Shown in pieces: positions 10,044-17,941 of a stretch of DNA of 64,000 bases; positions within the stretch are counted from its first letter, which is position 1, and each line of letters begins with the position of its first letter. The translations under genes and the position numbers were made by a program. The notes beneath the pieces were generated by a model. It saw nothing but the letters and a program-made list of their open reading frames with translations. It had not been told where the DNA came from and searched no databases. Source of the stretch: Gemmatimonas sp. (GTDB lineage: Bacteria; Gemmatimonadota; Gemmatimonadetes; Gemmatimonadales; Gemmatimonadaceae); NCBI GenBank assembly GCA_013822425.1, contig PNKL01000005.1, positions 53,859 to 117,858 of the forward strand, written 5' to 3'.

Positions 10044-10718
10044 ATGCAGGACTTGCGTGATCGCGTGGCAGAGGTCAAGGGCCGGATCGCGGAGGCCGTA
10101 CGCCGGGGTGGGCATGGCCAGGCGGTGCGGCTCGTCGCGGTGACGAAGACGCACGGGCCCGAGGCCGTCGCGGCCATTCAGGCCTGCGGCGTCGACGATA
10201 TCGGCGAGAACCGCGTGCAGGAAGCGCTGGACAAGCAGGCGGCCGTGGCGGTACCGGTGCGGTGGCATCTCATCGGTCACCTGCAGCGCAACAAGGTGAA
10301 AGCGCTCGACCATTTCTGGCTGTTGCACGCGCTTGACAGCAGCCGCCTGGCCGACGCGGTGGACGAGTTCGGACGGCGGCGTGGCCGGCCGGTGGACGCG
10401 CTGGTGCAGGTGAACGTGGTGGGCGAGGTGACGAAGGGGGGCCACGAGCTGGCGGACGTGGCCCGTGAAGCGGAACGGCTGGCGCCGCTGACCGGCATCC
10501 GCGTGATCGGCGCCATGACCATGGCGCCGATCGACGCGGACGAGGCGACGCTGCGGCGGGTCTTTGCCGGGGCGCGCGAGGCCCACGAGGCACTGCGGGC
10601 CGCGGGGCATCCGGCGACGGAACTTTCGATGGGCATGTCGGGAGATTTCGAGGTTGCGATCGAGGAAGGCGCCACGATGGTGCGGCTGGGAACGGTCCTG
10701 TTCGGGGAGAGGCACTGA
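10044..10718 (+). CDS. YggS-type PLP homeostasis protein
   Basis: A 224-residue protein of the YggS/PROSC family, a single-domain alanine racemase-like barrel that binds pyridoxal phosphate and balances its supply without known catalysis. The cofactor lysine is in LVAVTKTHGPEA; GENRVQEALDKQ, WHLIGHLQRNK, VLVQVN-type and ELSMGMSGDFEVAIEEGATMVRLG segments are all diagnostic, the last holding the phosphate-binding residues. The frame is open from 9852 through the inverted repeat, but ATG 10044, preceded by AAAGG, gives the normal N-terminus. It overlaps divIVA by one base. Confidence 0.94.
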   Translation: MQDLRDRVAEVKGRIAEAVRRGGHGQAVRLVAVTKTHGPEAVAAIQACGVDDIGENRVQEALDKQAAVAVPVRWHLIGHLQRNKVKALDHFWLLHALDSSRLADAVDEFGRRRGRPVDALVQVNVVGEVTKGGHELADVAREAERLAPLTGIRVIGAMTMAPIDADEATLRRVFAGAREAHEALRAAGHPATELSMGMSGDFEVAIEEGATMVRLGTVLFGERH

Positions 10719-11287
10719 TGAGCGACGATGTCTTTCATCTCACGCCGGTTGACGTGCGGCGTTTCGACTTCGGGTCGGCGCTGCGCGGCTACGACAAGAC
10801 ACGGGTGGACCAGTTCCGCGACCAGGTGGCGGAGGAGCTGGAGCGGCTGACGCGCGCCAACTCGGAGCTCGAGGCCAAGGCCAAGGGCTTCCACGAGCAG
10901 CTGCGCGCGTTCCGCGAGCGCGACAAGGCGCTCAATGACGCCCTCATCACCGCGCAGCAGCTCCGCGCCGAGACGCGCGAGCAGGCGGAACGCGAGGCGC
11001 AGCTGATCCTGCGCGAGGCGCGCGCCGAAGGCGAGAAGCTCGTCGAGGAGTCGCGCCGCGCGGTGCGGCGCCTCGAGGAACACGTGGACGCGCTGGAACG
11101 CGCGCGGAAGTCGTATCTGGCGCAGTGGCGTGCGTTCACCGAGCGCCAGGCGAGCGAGCTGAAGGCCGCGGAGGAGACGCCCGCCCCCGACCGGCCCGCG
11201 AAGGTAGAGGGTGCCGGGAGCGGCCAGAAGGAGAAGGCGCCGAGCTGGCTGGACGAAGGTGGTCATGACGAGGACGAGGCGCAGTAG
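10718..11287 (+). CDS. DivIVA domain protein
   Basis: 189 residues. The N-terminus (LTPVDVRRFDFGSALRGYDKTRVDQF) matches the DivIVA membrane-curvature-sensing motif; residues about 30-150 are a continuous Glu/Arg/Ala-rich coiled coil. The tail is Pro/Lys/Asp-rich. DivIVA family proteins assemble at septa or poles and recruit partners. The yggS-divIVA pairing is frequent in Gram-positives and others. Whether it acts in division or polarity here is unknown; note the large MglA-type polarity operon 7 kb downstream. Confidence 0.88.
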   Translation: MSDDVFHLTPVDVRRFDFGSALRGYDKTRVDQFRDQVAEELERLTRANSELEAKAKGFHEQLRAFRERDKALNDALITAQQLRAETREQAEREAQLILREARAEGEKLVEESRRAVRRLEEHVDALERARKSYLAQWRAFTERQASELKAAEETPAPDRPAKVEGAGSGQKEKAPSWLDEGGHDEDEAQ

Positions 11288-11295
11288 CCAAGCCC

Positions 11296-12144
11296 ATGTC
11301 CGTTCGCTTTCCCGGTTCCGAGCACGCCCATACCGCCGCCGCCGTTGACGCGGCGGCCGCCGCCGTGCGTGCGCGCACGGCGCTCGTGCCGGAGGCGGCG
11401 CTGATCCTCGGCACCGGCCTCGGCGGCATCGGCAAGGCCATCACCGTCGCATGCGCCATCCCGTACGGCGACATCCCGGGCTTCCCGCGCTCGACGGTGG
11501 AGTCGCATGCGGGCCGCCTGCTCGTGGGCACGCTCGCCGGCCGCCGCGTCATGGCCATGCAGGGGCGGTTCCACCGATACGAGGGCTACGCGCTGCAGCA
11601 GGTGACCTTCCCGGTGCGCGTGCTGCGCGCGCTCGGTGCGACCACGCTCATCGTGTCGAACGCCTGCGGCGGCATGCACCCGCTCTGGTCGCCCGGCGAC
11701 CTGATGCTGATCAGCGACCACATCAACCTGCTGGGCGACAATCCGCTCATCGGGCCGCATGAGGCCGCGTTCGGCGACCGGTTTCCCGACATGAGCGCGC
11801 CGTACGACGCCGGGCTGCGCGCGACGGCGCGCCAGGTGGCCGCCGAGCGCGGCCTCACGCTGCGCGAGGGCGTCTACGTGGCGGTGTCGGGGCCGAACCT
11901 GGAGACGCGGGCCGAGTACCGCATGCTGCGCGCGCTCGGCGCCGACGTGGTGGGGATGAGCACGGTGCCCGAGGTGATCGTGGCCGTGCAGTCCGGGATG
12001 CGCGTGCTGGGGCTCTCGATCATCACCGACCAGTGCCTGCCCGACACGCTCGAGCCGGCGAACCTCGAGCGGATCATCGCCACCGCCGGCGCCGCCGAAC
12101 CGCATCTCGAGACGCTGGTCTGCGGCGTCCTGGAGCGCCTGTGA
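11296..12144 (+). CDS. punA: Purine nucleoside phosphorylase (family 2, trimeric type)
   Basis: 282 residues. It cleaves inosine or guanosine with phosphate to base and ribose-1-phosphate. Diagnostic segments are LILGTGLGGI (phosphate loop), ESHAGRLLVG, QGRFHRYEGY, SNACGGM, and GPNLETRAEYRMLRALGADVVGMSTVPE. With hpt nearby it completes a purine salvage path. It starts eight bases after divIVA and overlaps ileS by four bases. Confidence 0.95.
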   Translation: MSVRFPGSEHAHTAAAVDAAAAAVRARTALVPEAALILGTGLGGIGKAITVACAIPYGDIPGFPRSTVESHAGRLLVGTLAGRRVMAMQGRFHRYEGYALQQVTFPVRVLRALGATTLIVSNACGGMHPLWSPGDLMLISDHINLLGDNPLIGPHEAAFGDRFPDMSAPYDAGLRATARQVAAERGLTLREGVYVAVSGPNLETRAEYRMLRALGADVVGMSTVPEVIVAVQSGMRVLGLSIITDQCLPDTLEPANLERIIATAGAAEPHLETLVCGVLERL

Positions 12145-15100
12145 CCGCCGTCCGGTTTGCGCCGCTGCCGCCGGAACGCCCGGCGGACGAGGTCGAGCGC
12201 GAACTGCTCGAGCGCTGGCGCGACGAGAAGCTCTTCGAGGCGTCGCTGGCCGCGCGCGCCGACGCGCCGCGCTGGGTCTTCTTCGAAGGGCCGCCGACGG
12301 CCAACGGCAAGCCCGGCATCCATCACGTCTTCGCCCGCACCATCAAGGACCTCTTCTGCCGCCACCGCGCGATGAAGGGGTTCCGCGTGGACCGCAAGGC
12401 GGGATGGGACACGCACGGCCTCCCCGTGGAGATCGAGGTCGAGAAGGCGCTCGGCATCAGCGGCAAGCAGGACATCGAGCGCGTCGGCGTCGGCGAGTTC
12501 AACCGGCGCTGCCGCGAGAGCGTCTTCCGCTATCGCGAGGACTGGGAGCGGCTTTCCAGCCGCATTGCCTTCTGGCTCGACTACGAGCACGCGTACGTCA
12601 CGTACCACAGCTCGTACATCGAGAGCGTCTGGTGGGCGCTCTCGATGCTGCACGCCAAGGGACTGCTGTACCAGGGGCACAAGATTCTCCCGTACTGCCC
12701 GCGGTGCGGCACGGCGCTGTCGAGCCACGAGGTGGCGCAGGGTTACGAGGACGTCGAGGATCCGTCGGTCTACCTGCAGCTGCCGCTCCGCGAGAGCGAC
12801 GCGGCCGTCGAGCGCCGCCTCCTGGTGTGGACCACGACGCCGTGGACGCTGGTGTCCAACGCCGCGCTCGCGGTGAGTCCCGACCTGACCTACGCCGAGA
12901 TCCGCCGGAAGAAGGGAGCGGAGTTCACCCTGATCCTCGCGGAGGCGCGCGTGCCGGCGGTGATGGGTACCGACTGGCGGGACCGCTGGGACGTGGTCGC
13001 GACCTTCCCGGGCACGGCCCTCGCGGGCGCGCGCTACCAGCGCCCGCTCGACTGGGTGGCGTACGGCGACGGCGCGCGCGAGATTGTCGTGACCACCGGC
13101 TTCGTGTCGGCCGACGACGGGTCGGGCGTGGTGCACCTGGCGCCCGCGTTCGGCGCCGACGACTACCAGGCCGGCCAGCAGTACGACCTGGCCTTCATCC
13201 AGCCGGTCAACGCGCGCGGCGAGTTCCCGGAGGACGTGCCGCTCGTGGGCGGGATGTTCGTGAAGGCCGCCGACCCGGTGATCATCGAGGAACTCAGGCG
13301 GCGCGGCGTGCTCTTCAAGGACGGGCGTTTCACGCACAGCTATCCCCACTGCTGGCGCTGCAAGACGCCGCTGCTCTACTTCGCGCGTTCGTCCTGGTTC
13401 GTGCGCACGACGGCGGTGAAGGACGCGATGCTGGCGCGCAACGCGCAGGTGCACTGGAATCCCGCCGAGGTGGGGGCCGGGCGCTTCGGCTCGTGGCTGG
13501 AGAACAACATCGACTGGGCCATCTCGCGCGACCGCTTCTGGGGAACGCCGCTTCCGGTCTGGGTCTGCGACGGCGACGCCTCGCATCGCGAGGTGATCGG
13601 GAGCTTCGCGCACCTCGCCGTGCAGACGGGGCACACGCTGGGTGCCGACTTCGACCCGCACAAGCCGCACATTGACGGCTATACGTGGGCGTGCAGCGAC
13701 TGCGACGGCACGATGCGCCGCGTCCCCGAGGTCATCGACACCTGGTTCGACTCGGGGTCGATGCCGTTCGCGCAGTGGCACTACCCGTTCGAGAACCGCG
13801 AGGAGTTCGCGCGGCAGTATCCGGGCGACTTCATCGCCGAGGGTGTAGACCAGACGCGCGGGTGGTTCTACTCGCTGCTCGCCATCGCGACCGGGCTCGG
13901 CGATGCGTTGCATCCGAACGACGGACGGAAGACGGGAGACGGGAAACGAGAGATGCGTGGGGCGGAGGGACACACCCACGCTGACCCGGGCGCGGTCACG
14001 CCGCACGACGTGGACGCCTCCGCCGTGGACGAACATGAATCGGGCGGCCACTTCCTGCCCAAGGGCGTCGCCGAGCCGTATCGCGCGGTGGTCGTGAACG
14101 ATCTCGTGCTCGACGCGAATGGCCAGAAGATGTCGAAGACGCGCGGCAACACCGTCGATCCGTGGAAGGTGATCGAGCGCCACGGCGCCGACGCCGTGCG
14201 CCTGTTCCTCGTGGCGTCCAGCCAGATCTGGGTGCCGCGCCGGTTCGACGAACAGGTCATCCGGGAGACGGCGGGTCGGTTCCTCGTGACGCTGAAGAAC
14301 GTCTACAGCGGCATCTTCGCGCAGTACGCCAACTTTGGGTGGTCGCCGTCGGCGGCCGACCCGGTGCTGGCGGAGCGCCCGCTCCTCGACCGCTGGATCC
14401 TCTCGCGGCTCGGCGCGGTGGAGGCGGAGGTGGACGCCGAGCTCCAGCGCTTCGACGCCACGGCGGCGTCGCGCGCGCTGATGGAGTTCGTCACCGAGGA
14501 CGTGGCCAACTGGTACGTGCGCCTGTCGCGCTCGCGCTTCTACGACGTGGACGGCGCCGACAACCGCGCCGCGTTTGCCACGCTGCACGAGGTGCTCACG
14601 GTGGTGTCGCGCCTGCTGGCGCCGTTCGCGCCGTTCGTGAGCGACTGGATTCATCGCGCGCTCACTGGCGAGTCGGTGCACCTGGCCGACTTCACACGGG
14701 CCGCCGCGCCGGCGCGGGACGCCGCGCTCGAGGCGGCGATGGCCGAGGTGCGCGCGCTGTCCACGCTTGGCCGCGCGGCGCGCGAGGAGGCCGGCATCAA
14801 GGTGCGCCAGCCGCTTTCCCGCCTCGTGTGCGTGTCGGGCGGCACGGCACCGCAGGCGCTGCTCGACCAGCTGGTGCCGCTGCTCATCACCGAGCTCAAC
14901 GTCAAGGCGGTGGAGTTCCTCGGCTCGGCCGACTCGTTGGTGTCGCTCGAGGCCAAGGCCAACTTCCGCGCGCTCGGCAAGAAGTGGGGCAAGGAGACGC
15001 CGCAGGCGGCCAAGGCGGTGCAGGGCCTGCACAGCGCCACGCTGCGCGCGTTCGAGCGCGGCGAGCCGGTGCACCTCACGGTCGGCGGGCACTCGCACCC

Positions 15101-15479
15101 GTTGGATGCCGACGACCTGACCGTGGTGCGCAAGGCGAGCGGATCGCTCGTCGTGTCACAGGACGGAATGCGCTTTGCGGCCATCGACCCGACGCTCACG
15201 GACGACCTGAAGCGGGAAGGGCTCGCGCGCGAGCTGGTCAGCCGCGTGCAGCGCTTCCGGAAGGAGTCGGGGCTGATCGTCAGCGACCGCATCACGCTGT
15301 GGGTGGCCGGGCCGCCCGCGCTGCACGACGCGGTGGACGCCCATCGCGGCTGGATCTGTGACGAGACGCTGACGGTGCAAGTGCACCTGGGTGATGCGTC
15401 CGAGGTTAAATTCCCCCCCGGCACGACCGCCGACCTCGACGGCGTGCCCGTATCCCTCGCTCTCCAGAAGGTATCCTGA
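12141..15479 (+). CDS. ileS: Isoleucyl-tRNA synthetase, eukaryotic-like type 2, with an internal insertion
   Basis: A 1112-residue class I synthetase charging tRNA-Ile. The HIGH-equivalent is PGIHH near residue 60 and the KMSKT loop is near 663. The N-terminal segments (ARTIKDLFCRHRAMKGF, RKAGWDTHGLPVEIEVEK) are of the type 2, eukaryotic-like class, known for low mupirocin sensitivity; that property is inferred. GTG 12141 overlaps the punA stop; the frame is open further upstream but antisense to nothing family-like. An odd run of about 50 residues, from DALHPNDGRKTGDGKREM to HESGGH, splits the sequence just before the KMSKS loop and is absent from typical homologues; its DNA is a purine-rich simple repeat. 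Confidence 0.96.
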   Translation: MTAVRFAPLPPERPADEVERELLERWRDEKLFEASLAARADAPRWVFFEGPPTANGKPGIHHVFARTIKDLFCRHRAMKGFRVDRKAGWDTHGLPVEIEVEKALGISGKQDIERVGVGEFNRRCRESVFRYREDWERLSSRIAFWLDYEHAYVTYHSSYIESVWWALSMLHAKGLLYQGHKILPYCPRCGTALSSHEVAQGYEDVEDPSVYLQLPLRESDAAVERRLLVWTTTPWTLVSNAALAVSPDLTYAEIRRKKGAEFTLILAEARVPAVMGTDWRDRWDVVATFPGTALAGARYQRPLDWVAYGDGAREIVVTTGFVSADDGSGVVHLAPAFGADDYQAGQQYDLAFIQPVNARGEFPEDVPLVGGMFVKAADPVIIEELRRRGVLFKDGRFTHSYPHCWRCKTPLLYFARSSWFVRTTAVKDAMLARNAQVHWNPAEVGAGRFGSWLENNIDWAISRDRFWGTPLPVWVCDGDASHREVIGSFAHLAVQTGHTLGADFDPHKPHIDGYTWACSDCDGTMRRVPEVIDTWFDSGSMPFAQWHYPFENREEFARQYPGDFIAEGVDQTRGWFYSLLAIATGLGDALHPNDGRKTGDGKREMRGAEGHTHADPGAVTPHDVDASAVDEHESGGHFLPKGVAEPYRAVVVNDLVLDANGQKMSKTRGNTVDPWKVIERHGADAVRLFLVASSQIWVPRRFDEQVIRETAGRFLVTLKNVYSGIFAQYANFGWSPSAADPVLAERPLLDRWILSRLGAVEAEVDAELQRFDATAASRALMEFVTEDVANWYVRLSRSRFYDVDGADNRAAFATLHEVLTVVSRLLAPFAPFVSDWIHRALTGESVHLADFTRAAAPARDAALEAAMAEVRALSTLGRAAREEAGIKVRQPLSRLVCVSGGTAPQALLDQLVPLLITELNVKAVEFLGSADSLVSLEAKANFRALGKKWGKETPQAAKAVQGLHSATLRAFERGEPVHLTVGGHSHPLDADDLTVVRKASGSLVVSQDGMRFAAIDPTLTDDLKREGLARELVSRVQRFRKESGLIVSDRITLWVAGPPALHDAVDAHRGWICDETLTVQVHLGDASEVKFPPGTTADLDGVPVSLALQKVS
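13910..14055 (+). repeat. Low-complexity in-frame insertion inside ileS
   Basis: Starts with repeated GACGGAAGACGGGAGACGGG words and turns into a His/Asp/Ala-rich coding stretch. The frame is kept. Similar GACGGCAGACGAGAGA words occur in the rsmH insertion 20 kb away. Boundaries are approximate. Confidence 0.55.
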
Positions 15480-15481
15480 CG

Positions 15482-15901
15482 ATGGCGCCTCAGACCGGCG
15501 GTGAGAAGAAGTTCAGGCCGCACAACAAGAAGCAGCTGCAGGTCTTCCTGAAGCTCCTGCTCGACGAGCGGAAGCGGGTGCTCAAGGAACTCGGCCAGTG
15601 GGATGAGACGCTGAGCAACACGCAGCAGGGCGCCGACGGCGATCTGTCGAGCTACTCGTTTCACATGGCCGACCAGGGCACCGACGCGATGGAGCGCGAG
15701 AAGGCCTTCCTGTTCGCGTCGAAGGAGGGACGGTATCTCTGGCACGTGAACCAGGCTCTGCGTCGCCTCTACAAGAGCCCGGAGACCTTTGGGCAGTGCC
15801 AGCACTGCGGCGGCGAGATCGCGGTGGTGCGGCTCGAGGCCCTGCCGCACGCGCGTTTCTGCTTCGACTGCAAGCAGCGCGAGGAAGATGCCAAGAAGTA
15901 A
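15482..15901 (+). CDS. DksA/TraR-type C4 zinc-finger protein
   Basis: 139 residues. A helical, Lys-rich N-terminal half (KQLQVFLKLLLDERKRVLKEL) precedes a four-cysteine zinc finger, CQHC about residue 105 and CFDC about residue 130. The DMEREKA-like segment (ADQGTDAMEREKA) resembles the DksA coiled-coil tip region. Proteins of this family bind RNA polymerase through the secondary channel and modulate the stringent response, or are general stress factors; which applies is not clear. It lies two bases after ileS and overlaps lspA by 14 bases. Confidence 0.85.
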   Translation: MAPQTGGEKKFRPHNKKQLQVFLKLLLDERKRVLKELGQWDETLSNTQQGADGDLSSYSFHMADQGTDAMEREKAFLFASKEGRYLWHVNQALRRLYKSPETFGQCQHCGGEIAVVRLEALPHARFCFDCKQREEDAKK

Positions 15902-16427
15902 GCCGGGGGTGTTCTGGAGCGTCGCCGCGGGCGTGCTGCTCGCGGACGCCTTCACGAAGATCCTCGCCGTGGACCGGCTGGCGCCGGCCTACCTGCCGCG
16001 CCCGGTCTTCGGCGACGGCGTGCGCCTCACGCTCGTCTACAATCCCGGGGCGGCCTTCGGGCTGCACTTCGGCGCCCTGTCGCGGTGGATCTTCGTCGCG
16101 CTGACGCTGGTGGCGCTGGTCGTGCTCTGGCGCCTGTACCTGGAGACACCCTTGGCGCACCGCGCGCGGACGCTGGCGTTGGCCCTCGTGACCGGCGGCG
16201 CGCTCGGCAACCTGCTCGACCGGCTCCGGTCGGCGCGCGGCGTGGTGGATTTCATCGACATCGGCGTTGGCGCGTGGCGCTGGCCGACCTTCAACGTGGC
16301 GGACATCGCCGTGACGAGCGGGGCGATCCTGCTCGGCTGGGTGCTGTGGAATGTGGACGAGGCGCCGGCCCGGCAGGCTTCGATGCGGACGGCGGCGGAC
16401 CAGCCGTCCAGCGGCCCAGCCGGTTAG
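15888..16427 (+). CDS. lspA: Lipoprotein signal peptidase
   Basis: 179 residues, four membrane helices. This aspartic peptidase removes signal peptides from diacylated prolipoproteins. The catalytic aspartates are seen in GGALGNLLDRLR and FNVADIAV; VYNPGAAFGL is the other family signature. ATG 15888 lies inside the end of the zinc-finger gene and is preceded by GAGGA. The C-terminal tail (about 20 residues) is polar and not conserved. The order ileS-dksA-lspA-rluD matches many bacteria. Confidence 0.96.
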   Translation: MPRSKPGVFWSVAAGVLLADAFTKILAVDRLAPAYLPRPVFGDGVRLTLVYNPGAAFGLHFGALSRWIFVALTLVALVVLWRLYLETPLAHRARTLALALVTGGALGNLLDRLRSARGVVDFIDIGVGAWRWPTFNVADIAVTSGAILLGWVLWNVDEAPARQASMRTAADQPSSGPAG

Positions 16428-16434
16428 CGGCGCC

Positions 16435-17433
16435 GTGACGGGCTCCGCTGCGGCGGGCGCACATCACGAGTTCACCGTCGAGGCAGACGGCGCGCCGCGC
16501 CTCGACGTGCTCATCGCCGCCCGCCTTGGCCTGTCGCGCAGCCAGGCCGCCACGCTGGTGGCCAACGGACACGTGCTCGTGGACGGCACGAAGGCACGCG
16601 CCAGCTTCCACGCCGCCCGCGGCGCCCGCATCAGCGTGGTCGTGCCGCCACCGCCGGGGCGCGAGGTCATTCCCGAGCAGCTTCCCGTTTCGGTGGTCTT
16701 CGAGGACGAGCACCTGATCGTCGTGGACAAGGCCGCAGGCATGGTGGTGCACCCGGCGCCGGGCAACTGGACGGGGACGCTGGTGAATGCGCTCAAGGGG
16801 CGCGGGCAGGGACTGGCGGAGGGCGCCGCCGAGGAGCGCGCGGGGCTCGTGCACCGGCTCGACAAGGACACGTCGGGGCTGATGGTCGTGGCCAAGACCG
16901 ACCAGGCGCTGCGCGTGCTGAGCAAGGCGATTTCCGAGCGGCGCGTCCTGCGCCGCTATGCGGCCCTGTGCTGGGGACACCTCGGGAACGACACGACGAC
17001 GGTGGACCGGCCCATCGGGCGCGACCCCAATGACCGCGTGCGCATGGCCGTCATCGCGAACGGGCGCCCCGCGCGCACGGACTTCGTGCGGCTCGCGCGC
17101 TTTGACTCCACGGACCTGCTGCGTTGTCACCTGCACAGCGGCCGCACGCACCAGATCCGCGTGCACCTGGCGTCCCTCGGGCATCCCATCGTGGGCGATG
17201 ACAACTACGGCGGGGGCGGCGCGCGCAAGGTGGTGGGACTGCCGCCACACCGGCACTTCCTGCACGCGGCGTGGCTCGCGTTCAGCCACCCGCTGTCGGG
17301 CGAGGCGCTGGAGTTCCGTTCACCCCTGCCGGAGGCGCTCCGCACCTGCCTCCAGACCGTCGCCGAACTCCCCGATTTGATTGCCTCGTCGAATCCCCTG
17401 GAGTACTTTGGCTTCTACAGAGCCGATCGCTGA
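16435..17433 (+). CDS. rluD: RluD-type ribosomal RNA pseudouridine synthase
   Basis: 332 residues: an N-terminal S4 RNA-binding domain (RLDVLIAARLGLSRSQAATLVANGHVLVDG) followed by the RluA-family catalytic domain. The catalytic motif HRLDKDTSGL, with the essential Asp, is near residue 144, and HSGRTHQIRVHL and GDDNYGG follow. By order and length it is most like RluD, which modifies the large-subunit rRNA; the exact site is an inference. GTG 16435 starts seven bases after lspA. The gene is the last of the housekeeping block; a 119-base gap separates it from the signalling operon. Confidence 0.93.
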   Translation: MTGSAAAGAHHEFTVEADGAPRLDVLIAARLGLSRSQAATLVANGHVLVDGTKARASFHAARGARISVVVPPPPGREVIPEQLPVSVVFEDEHLIVVDKAAGMVVHPAPGNWTGTLVNALKGRGQGLAEGAAEERAGLVHRLDKDTSGLMVVAKTDQALRVLSKAISERRVLRRYAALCWGHLGNDTTTVDRPIGRDPNDRVRMAVIANGRPARTDFVRLARFDSTDLLRCHLHSGRTHQIRVHLASLGHPIVGDDNYGGGGARKVVGLPPHRHFLHAAWLAFSHPLSGEALEFRSPLPEALRTCLQTVAELPDLIASSNPLEYFGFYRADR

Positions 17434-17552
17434 GCGCACGGCGGGACGCTGGAGAGGTTCGATGCGGATTGGCGCCGGTGAGCGTGCCGCGAAGGCTCTC
17501 TGGGCGCTCGCACGGCAGTGGCTGGTGGTCTTCTCGCTGCGGGGGTCTTTCA

Positions 17553-17912
17553 GTGCCGACGGTGCTCATTTGCGACGACGCGATCTTCATGCGGACGATG
17601 GTGGGTGACATCCTCCGCCGCGCCGGCTTCGAGGTGGTAGGCGAGGCCGACACGGGGACGCAGGCCGTGGAGCAATACCAGCGGCTCAAGCCCGACATCG
17701 TCACGATGGACATCGTGATGCCCGACATGGGCGGCATCGATGCGGTGCGCGCGATCACGGCGTTCGACCCCAACGCGCGCGTGGTCATGTGTTCGGCGAT
17801 GGGACAGCAGGCGCTCGTGCTCGAGGCCATGCAGGCCGGGGCCAAGGACTTCGTCGTCAAGCCCTTCCAGCCGAGTCGCGTGCTGGAGGCCGTGCGTCGC
17901 GTGCTCGGCTGA
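17553..17912 (+). CDS. cheY: CheY-like single-domain response regulator
   Basis: 119 residues, receiver domain only. Acidic pocket D8-D9, phosphoacceptor D53 (TMDIVMPDMGG), S81 and K103 (VVKPF) are all in place. It starts with GTG after a GGGGG ribosome site; the frame upstream is open but unrelated. It lies 29 bases before cheA, so it is the likely output of that kinase, with CheC as its phosphatase. First gene of the 13-gene operon ending at 31388. Its target could be a TPR or PATAN protein encoded downstream; that is inference. Confidence 0.95.
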   Translation: MPTVLICDDAIFMRTMVGDILRRAGFEVVGEADTGTQAVEQYQRLKPDIVTMDIVMPDMGGIDAVRAITAFDPNARVVMCSAMGQQALVLEAMQAGAKDFVVKPFQPSRVLEAVRRVLG

Positions 17913-17941
17913 CGGTTCGGCCGACCGACGCGCGCCACCGC

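Noticed and set aside
11874..15098. A 1074-codon open frame on the minus strand opposite ileS and punA
   Set aside because: It is antisense to clear homologues, is Arg/His-rich and shows no domain; GC-rich third positions of the real genes keep antisense frames open.
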